The notes under the pieces were generated by a model, which saw nothing but the letters and a program-made list of their open reading frames with translations, searched no databases and was not told the origin of the DNA. A stretch of DNA of 41,653 nt from a virus, in the IMG/VR virus record IMGVR_UViG_3300044617_001281, positions 1-41,653 of that record, one strand, 5' to 3'. The translations under genes were made by a program, and so were the position numbers. Below are positions 36,720-41,653 of this stretch, piece by piece. Every line of letters begins with the position of its first letter. Position 1 is the stretch's first letter.

Positions 36720-38828
36720 TCAGGCGGCGGGTGCTGCGGTCATGCCAAGCTGCTGGTCTTGCTGGAGCTTTTGCAGCGCGGGCTGGGCGCCGGTGCGGCC
36801 GATGACGGCGTTTTGTTGCTGCTGGAGCTGGAATTGGAAGGCTTGTGCTCTCGCGTCGATCATGCTGCGGAAGATTTCGTCCTGCTGATACCGCTGCTGG
36901 ACGGCGGGGTTGGACTGGATGATTTGCTGGAGCGTTTGCAGCCTTACCTGCGCGTTTTGTCCGCCCTCCTTGAGCGGCGGTTCGGTGCCTGCGGCGATTT
37001 TGGCGAAGGCTCCTTGCTCGTCCTCTTGCTCGGCGGCGGTGGCTTGGCCGATGTCTTGGACGAGGATTCCGGCGAGGTTGGGATCGACCGCCTGGAACAT
37101 ATATTTTACGAGGCCGGCACGGTCGATGACTCCGAAGCTGTCCAGCGGGACAAGCACTTTGGCGAGGTAGTCGAGCTTTGCGCCGAGGGCTTCGTTGTCG
37201 AGGAGGCGCGCGTCAAACTCAGCGGTAATGTCAAAGCGGCCCCGGATGTCTTGGGGCGATGCGTTGAATGCCAACTGGGCATTGCCGGTAATCCGCGCGA
37301 CCTCCTCGGCAGTCATATACTGTTGCGCCAGCGCCATGGTCTGCGCGATGCAGAGCTTCATGTCGATGAGCCAAGAGTCGATTAGCTCTTGCGTGTGGAG
37401 CATGTAGCGCTGCTGCGGGACGGCATCGCTGATGCGGCCAAAGTAATTGTCCACGTCCGCGCGGGTGGCGGCTTCCACTTCGATGCTGCCCATGTCGGGG
37501 CGAGGGGGATTCATCCACTCGATCTCGCCGGGGCGGCGTTCGGGGATTTGCATGCCGGGGCCGAGGACGAGATCAAACTTGCCACGGTTGGCGGGAACTT
37601 TGACGGGCGGGAGGATGCTGATGCTGGCCCGGTCGGAGCGGAAGTCGCGCTGGATCTTGATTTCCTCCTGCGCGGTCTGCACCAGCTCGGGGATGCCACG
37701 GGCCTCTAGCAGAGGGCGGGTGGCGCGCTCGCGGGGGAGTTCGATGAAGGGGTATTGTCCGTGGGCATAGGGCAGCAGCTCATGCACGCCGACCTTGTCA
37801 GGGACATGGTAGCTGATGACCGAGCGGGTGACGCGGATGGCGTTGGTCTTGGGATCGTTCTCCTTGCGGTAGACGTGCCATATCTCGCACATGTCACGGA
37901 GTTGCTCGTAGAGGAACTGGTCGGTGCGGTGGATGTTGAGCGAGATGCGCTTGAGCTGGCCCTTGTGCTTGGCGGCGTCTTCGATCCATTCCTCATCCCA
38001 GCCCTCAACTGCGCCGCGCTCGCGCAACTCCACCTCAGTGAGCAATTCTCTGCGGGCAACGAACGCGGCGCGTTGAAGGCTGAAGGTCTGAATGGGGAAG
38101 ATGACATCCTCCCACGGCTCAAGCGCGGTCCACACCGGCTTACTCTCAAAAATGTAAGGCTCCTCCCACTCGACGAATCCTTTGTCGCGGAACTGGCGAA
38201 CTTTGACAGTTGATCCCAATTCGGGGACGATCTGCCCCAAGAGTTCGGCGGCGGTCTCCTCTTGCAGCGGGTCCATGACCACTTCCAGAAGGGCGGCGAG
38301 GTTGGGATCTTGCGACTCTTCCAGCATTGCTTGCGCGTCCTCGATGCTGAAGGACTTGATCTCGGTGCGGCTGGTCTGCACCCAGTCAACCGCCATGACG
38401 GCCAAGCCGTAGGTCTCTCTGAATTGGGCGGCGAGTTTTACTTCGCGGCGAAGGTCGTCCAGACAGTGCTGGAACATAAGCCACTTCATCACGGCTTCGG
38501 CGGCGGCGCGTTTGTCCGTATCCATGGACTCCACCGGCTGGACCTGCACGCGGCTTTTGAAGAAGGCGTTGCAAAGGAGAGCCGTGTTGTCCGAAATGAT
38601 ATTGTCGGCCAAACGCACCCTTACGTCCGATGCTCCGCTCCACGGCCACGGCTGCTTGCCTTGGGCGCCAGACCATTTGCGTCCGTCCTCACTTTGCCCC
38701 GGCCAGATGCAGAATCGCGTGTTCCAGTTGCGCAGTTTGCGCTGAACGTATTGGCTGCCATCGGCGTCCGCTTGGTCGATCTCATAGAGCATCGCCGTGA
38801 TGTCCTCGGGCTTGGGTGCTTTAATCAT
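36720..38828 (-). CDS. Portal protein (702 aa)
   Basis: ATG at 38828 overlaps the upstream stop as TAATG; the longer in-frame extension is not needed. Starts MIKAPKPEDITAMLYEIDQA. Long mostly helical protein with RETYGLAVMAVDWVQT, VWTALEPWEDVIFPI, LPYAHGQYPFIELPRERATR and a glutamine-rich coiled-coil C-terminus (QAFQFQLQQQQNAVIGRTGA), as in portals of podoviruses, where the C-terminal barrel enters the head. Dodecameric ring in the capsid vertex. The P22/SU10-type length supports the call. Confidence 0.8.
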   Translation of the reverse strand: MIKAPKPEDITAMLYEIDQADADGSQYVQRKLRNWNTRFCIWPGQSEDGRKWSGAQGKQPWPWSGASDVRVRLADNIISDNTALLCNAFFKSRVQVQPVESMDTDKRAAAEAVMKWLMFQHCLDDLRREVKLAAQFRETYGLAVMAVDWVQTSRTEIKSFSIEDAQAMLEESQDPNLAALLEVVMDPLQEETAAELLGQIVPELGSTVKVRQFRDKGFVEWEEPYIFESKPVWTALEPWEDVIFPIQTFSLQRAAFVARRELLTEVELRERGAVEGWDEEWIEDAAKHKGQLKRISLNIHRTDQFLYEQLRDMCEIWHVYRKENDPKTNAIRVTRSVISYHVPDKVGVHELLPYAHGQYPFIELPRERATRPLLEARGIPELVQTAQEEIKIQRDFRSDRASISILPPVKVPANRGKFDLVLGPGMQIPERRPGEIEWMNPPRPDMGSIEVEAATRADVDNYFGRISDAVPQQRYMLHTQELIDSWLIDMKLCIAQTMALAQQYMTAEEVARITGNAQLAFNASPQDIRGRFDITAEFDARLLDNEALGAKLDYLAKVLVPLDSFGVIDRAGLVKYMFQAVDPNLAGILVQDIGQATAAEQEDEQGAFAKIAAGTEPPLKEGGQNAQVRLQTLQQIIQSNPAVQQRYQQDEIFRSMIDARAQAFQFQLQQQQNAVIGRTGAQPALQKLQQDQQLGMTAAPAA

Positions 38829-39160
38829 TAGATGAGGACAGTGGTTTTGCGGGGGGTATAAGGCACAACAGTCTCGGGGTTCTTTTTCTTGAACCAGTCG
38901 CGGAAGGCTTTGTCCTTCCAACATCCCGGCTCCGCTGCTTCCCAAGACCAATAAGCGTCAGCGTCTATGGACATGTCCTTCTGGCCGATGCCTTCGATGG
39001 CGCATTGCTCTATGCGCGCACTGGCTTCGGCGATCTGGCGTTGGCGAGTGGCGGCAAGAACGGCATCGGCGTTCCAACCGGCAATCAGCTCTTGCTTGAC
39101 CGCGTCGGCCATCTCATCCCCGAGATCGAGGACAAGTTCTGACCATAGATTGTCTGACAT
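38828..39160 (-). CDS. Hypothetical protein, 110 aa, upstream of portal
   Basis: Reads MSDNLWSELVLDLGDEMADA; helical and acidic at first, with a basic tail. No family recognised. Position between the decoration-like protein and the portal suggests a head or assembly protein. Confidence 0.6.
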   Translation of the reverse strand: MSDNLWSELVLDLGDEMADAVKQELIAGWNADAVLAATRQRQIAEASARIEQCAIEGIGQKDMSIDADAYWSWEAAEPGCWKDKAFRDWFKKKNPETVVPYTPRKTTVLI

Positions 39161-39171
39161 CCTAACTGCTA

Positions 39172-39191
39172 CGGCCCCATTGCTGGGGCCG
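39172..39191 (-). terminator. Attenuator hairpin behind decoration-like gene
   Basis: CGGCCCC and GGGGCCG pair around ATTGCT, with no T-run. It lies between the decoration-like gene and the following genes, in the minus direction. It may lower transcription of portal and tail genes relative to the capsid genes. Confidence 0.45.
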
Positions 39192-39207
39192 CAGTGTGTT
39201 AAGACGC

Positions 39208-39669
39208 TTAGAGCGCGTTCACGTCAACGATCTCAAGGAAGACCTCAAGTTCGCCGGTGTTGTGGTCCGCAAGGCTGTCGCCCGAAGTGCAAGCGAAGGC
39301 CGCTTGGATATACTTGGGCGAGGCCACCGTGCCTTCCAAGAAGGCGTGGGGCGTGGTGGACGGGTTGACCTTGTAGAACACTTCGGTGCCGCTCGGGTTC
39401 AGCTCTTGCGAGGTGATGAACGCGTTCGGGTCAGCCGTGGTGTCGTTGTGACCGATCTCCACCGTGGTGGTGATAGTCGCGGCGTCCGAGCTGTCGAACA
39501 CGCTGACGAGGCGGGTGGCGGCGGATTTGACGGCCGTGCCAGCAACCACAGGGATGAGGTTGATGGTCTGAGCGTCATCGGTGTCGGTCAGGTCGTTGTG
39601 GTCGAGGATGACCTTGTGGGTGTAGCCGAAGGCGGCTTTGGTTTCTGCGGGCAGTTCGTAGACTTTCAT
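39208..39669 (-). CDS. Head decoration-like protein (153 aa)
   Basis: Starts MKVYELPAETKAAFGYTHKV behind TTAAGGAATAACAAAACT. Beta-rich with many T/V/A/N; the ends are polar. Directly follows the major capsid gene, as decoration or stabilising proteins often do. No family certain. Confidence 0.55.
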   Translation of the reverse strand: MKVYELPAETKAAFGYTHKVILDHNDLTDTDDAQTINLIPVVAGTAVKSAATRLVSVFDSSDAATITTTVEIGHNDTTADPNAFITSQELNPSGTEVFYKVNPSTTPHAFLEGTVASPKYIQAAFACTSGDSLADHNTGELEVFLEIVDVNAL

Positions 39670-39699
39670 AGTTTTGTTATTCCTTAATTGAGGTTGCTA

Positions 39700-40704
39700 C
39701 TAGGAAGTCGCGGCGAACTCGCCGAGGCCCTTCGGGTTCCAGCACACCAGCGCGGCAATGGCGTCAACCAATCCACGCGGTCCACCACCTTGGTCTTCCA
39801 GCTCTTGGAAGCGGGGGCGACGGCCATACCGGGACTCCAACATGTCCATGTTGAGGAGGTAGCCACGGGCCGACTGAACGGCAGCGGCTGCGTCCTTCGC
39901 ATTGAACAAGGTCGGCACCAAATTAATTGTGCCGAAGTCGCCGATGTAGGTGTCCACCGTGCTGATGACCGTGCGGTCATTGAGCGAAGCGGTGTATTGA
40001 CGGGTGCTCAGAGCGGTGTTGCTGCCGCTGGAGTAGCGGGTAAACTCGCTGAAGCGCTTCTTGAGGTTCGGGCCAGTGACCAGATCCATCGTGTCGATGG
40101 TGCCGGTCTGCTCGTAGACACTCTGAAGAACGGCGGCGACATCGCTCTCGGTGAGAGAGGAGGTAGCAGTCGTGTTGATCGAAGCGGACGGCGTGCGGAA
40201 CGACGCGGGAACAGGCAAGTCGGTCTGAGCCGAGTTGGAGATCCACGAACCGAGGCCGCGAGTTTTATATGGGTTAACGCCGCTCTGCTCTTGCGAATCG
40301 TTGCTGGAGCAGAAGGCGCTTTCCATGTCGCGCTTCAGTTCGATGAGGGCGCGGGAAACGCCGCGAGCCATTTCCTTCTTCTTGCCAACGCCAGCGACGT
40401 TATCGACGTTCTGAGCAAAGTCATCGACTTTGATGGAACGGCGGAACTTCTGGGCGCGGCCGGAAAGGAGGACGCGGTTTTTGGCGGGATCGTCAAACGT
40501 GGTGACATCCGCATTCGTGAGGACACCGTCGAACGACGGGTCGTTATAGCTGTCGGCCTGCCAAGAGAAGACAGAGCCATTGGTGAGATCCGAGCCGGCT
40601 TTGATGCGGGAAGTGACGGGCGTGTTTTTCTGGTCGATGACCGAGATCACGTCAGCCAAGTCTTCGCGCAGTCCGGTGGCCGGATGAACAAGTCCTTGTG
40701 ACAT
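39700..40704 (-). CDS. Major capsid protein, SU10-like (334 aa)
   Basis: Reads MSQGLVHPATGLREDLADVI, then DQKNTPVTSRIKAGSDLTNG. The N-terminal DLADVISVIDQKNTPVTS segment and the overall size are recognisable for the SU10-type HK97-fold capsid family. The body contains RKFRRS-like basic contacts (RAQKFRRSIKVDDFAQN), a P-domain with DTMDLVTGPNLKKRFSEF and a C-terminal GRRPRFQEL. Builds the icosahedral shell from hexamers and pentamers. Strong late gene placed after the scaffold. Confidence 0.85.
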   Translation of the reverse strand: MSQGLVHPATGLREDLADVISVIDQKNTPVTSRIKAGSDLTNGSVFSWQADSYNDPSFDGVLTNADVTTFDDPAKNRVLLSGRAQKFRRSIKVDDFAQNVDNVAGVGKKKEMARGVSRALIELKRDMESAFCSSNDSQEQSGVNPYKTRGLGSWISNSAQTDLPVPASFRTPSASINTTATSSLTESDVAAVLQSVYEQTGTIDTMDLVTGPNLKKRFSEFTRYSSGSNTALSTRQYTASLNDRTVISTVDTYIGDFGTINLVPTLFNAKDAAAAVQSARGYLLNMDMLESRYGRRPRFQELEDQGGGPRGLVDAIAALVCWNPKGLGEFAATS

Positions 40705-40732
40705 ATTGTGTGAGTTTTCTAATTGATTGGGT

Positions 40733-41653
40733 TTATCCGATCAGTTCCCCCACCAAGTCCTCGATGTCCGACATGGACCCGCTTGATTTGAAGAACCGAT
40801 TTTTCGCAGCCGTAGAGCTGCCTTTTGTGGCAGAGCGGGGCGCGCTAACGGGCTGGACGGGTGTGACGGTTTTCTCCTTTTTCGCGGACACAGTTTTCTT
40901 GGCCTTGTCTTTGGCAGCTTCGGTCTGCTGCTTGGCCATGAGGGCTTGCTCGCCGTAGAGCGCGAGGCCGATCCAGTATTCGTGCTGGGGGATCTTGAGG
41001 AGATCGGGGGCCGATTTGATCGTGGCCTTGTAAGCCTGGTTGAGCTGGCTGCCCTCCTTGAATAGATCGGGGAACACGCTCTTGGCGGCTTGCACCGCCG
41101 GCTCACGCTGGGCCAGCCACTCTTTCCTCGCCGGAACGTGGATGGTCAGGATGTCGTCGGCCTTGACCAAGTAGTCCTTTACTTCGGCTGGCTCGATATA
41201 CTTCTCCGAGCCGTCTGGCTGCTTGATCGTGGCGCCGTCCGTATTCTGAAGCGCCCATCGGCGAACCGCTTGGGCATTCTGGATGCGCTGCTGAAGGGCC
41301 TCGTCACTGTCCACATCGGCCAACGGGTTGTCGGCCGTGGGGGAGAGAACGGGGCGGGAGGTCTGGTTGAGCTGGGCTTCTAGGTCCGCTTTGGCGGTGC
41401 GTAGTTGCTCTAGCTCACTAGTGGCGGCCTGGGCCTTTTCTTCGGCCTCCCGTTGTTTTGCAACGAGTTTATCAATCCTGCGCTGAACCTTGTCCTTCGT
41501 AACCTCCTCGCCAGCAGGTTCTTCTGCGGCGGTGTCCTCGCTATCCTCGGGTTCTTCGTCAGGATCGGCTTCAGTCGCCGGCTCCTCCTTGTCTACATCT
41601 TCAGCGGAATCTTCAGATTTCTCCTCTGGCTCCTCTGTTGTGTCAGTGGTGTC
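40733..41653 (-). CDS. Putative scaffold protein, C-terminal part (continues over contig end)
   Basis: In the frame GEEVTKDKVQRRIDKLVAKQ, REAEEKAQAATSELEQLRTA a coiled coil (about residues 95-135 of the joined protein) follows the acidic segment. Later come QNAQAVRRWALQNTDGATIK, TIHVPARKEWLAQREPAV and a basic C-terminus (KAKKTVSAKKEKTVTPVQPV). This acidic, coiled-coil, basic-tail order is that of a head scaffolding protein; no protease motif is seen. The internal TTG at 41323 is not the start. The next gene downstream is the major capsid protein. Confidence 0.6.
   Translation of the reverse strand, partial: DTTDTTEEPEEKSEDSAEDVDKEEPATEADPDEEPEDSEDTAAEEPAGEEVTKDKVQRRIDKLVAKQREAEEKAQAATSELEQLRTAKADLEAQLNQTSRPVLSPTADNPLADVDSDEALQQRIQNAQAVRRWALQNTDGATIKQPDGSEKYIEPAEVKDYLVKADDILTIHVPARKEWLAQREPAVQAAKSVFPDLFKEGSQLNQAYKATIKSAPDLLKIPQHEYWIGLALYGEQALMAKQQTEAAKDKAKKTVSAKKEKTVTPVQPVSAPRSATKGSSTAAKNRFFKSSGSMSDIEDLVGELIG
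41512..41637. repeat. Direct terminal repeat, right copy
   Basis: Identical to bases 1-126. The following 16 bases of the right end (to 41653) differ from 127-142 at four positions, changing the encoded residues from DNADTA to DTTDTT in the acidic tract. Indicates the genome ends overlap, with two population variants. Confidence 0.9.

Noticed and set aside
39688-40701. 337-codon plus-strand frame over the capsid gene
   Set aside because: Mirror of the major capsid gene, which is clearly recognisable on the minus strand.
41323-41323. TTG at 41323 as start of the scaffold gene
   Set aside because: The frame stays open upstream to the contig end and continues from 271 with a normal ATG, so this is an internal codon.
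1-41653. Diversity-generating retroelement or phage RNA polymerase
   Set aside because: No reverse transcriptase, template/variable repeat pair or polymerase motifs were seen in either strand.

Overview
The window is a temperate, short-tailed (podovirus-like) phage genome, essentially complete and probably circular or terminally redundant. The first 126 bases recur exactly at 41512-41637, and one minus-strand gene (putative scaffold, 349 aa when joined) starts at 271, runs off the left end and resumes at the right end. The phage has an SU10-type major capsid protein, portal, nozzle-type tail protein and large internal virion proteins. It has a DnaB-type helicase and an initiator gene carrying iterons, but no DNA or RNA polymerase of its own. 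The integrase and an attP-like site indicate lysogeny. Lipobox-bearing lipoproteins and a holin/endolysin block point to a Gram-negative host. GC content is moderately high. I cannot name the host genus.

Layout. (1) 272-881: about 600 bp without a gene, holding hairpins at the end of the left operon and a sigma70-like late promoter (minus strand) with nested palindromes. (2) 882-14292, minus strand: an early/replication operon of about 32 tightly coupled genes, most overlapping by ATGA, GTGA or TAATG. In transcription order it holds an excisionase-like HTH protein, an AT-hook/HTH protein, a lipoprotein, an O-like initiator with internal iterons, a PD-(D/E)XK nuclease, small zinc proteins, a membrane micro-peptide, DnaB, a Holliday-junction-resolvase-like nuclease, an SSB-like protein, a RecB-like nuclease, many small proteins, a frameshifted methyltransferase-like gene and finally the large terminase. 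(3) 14419-18950, plus strand: an accessory block of about 17 small genes, most with near-identical leaders (AAGGAGACACAC-ATG) and many joined by the short repeat TGATGGCCGCC. (4) 18900-20645: attP-like region with the 5' half of a tRNA-Met gene, integrase and a lipoprotein. (5) 20726-41653 continuing to 271, minus strand: the late operon. From its promoter it reads scaffold, capsid, decoration-like protein, portal, fibre-like proteins, tail adaptor, lysis block, twin fibre genes around the nozzle protein, internal virion proteins with a PAPS-reductase-like enzyme among them, and a 1602-residue internal virion protein.

How it works together. The early operon makes initiator and helicase for a lambda-like origin, with several nucleases for recombination or resolution, and ends by making the terminase. 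The late operon, with its own promoter and candidate operators, builds and ejects the virion. The plus-strand block sits between the divergent control region near 14300-14400 and the integration module, and looks like rapidly exchanged accessory or host-takeover genes. Points deserving attention are the 10-base poly-C/G tract that breaks the methyltransferase frame, the repeated TGATGGCCGCC cassette joints, the intragenic iterons, the attP organisation, several genes too short for normal ORF calling, and one 500-bp stretch (4696-5190) where the overlapping-gene chain breaks with no convincing coding frame.
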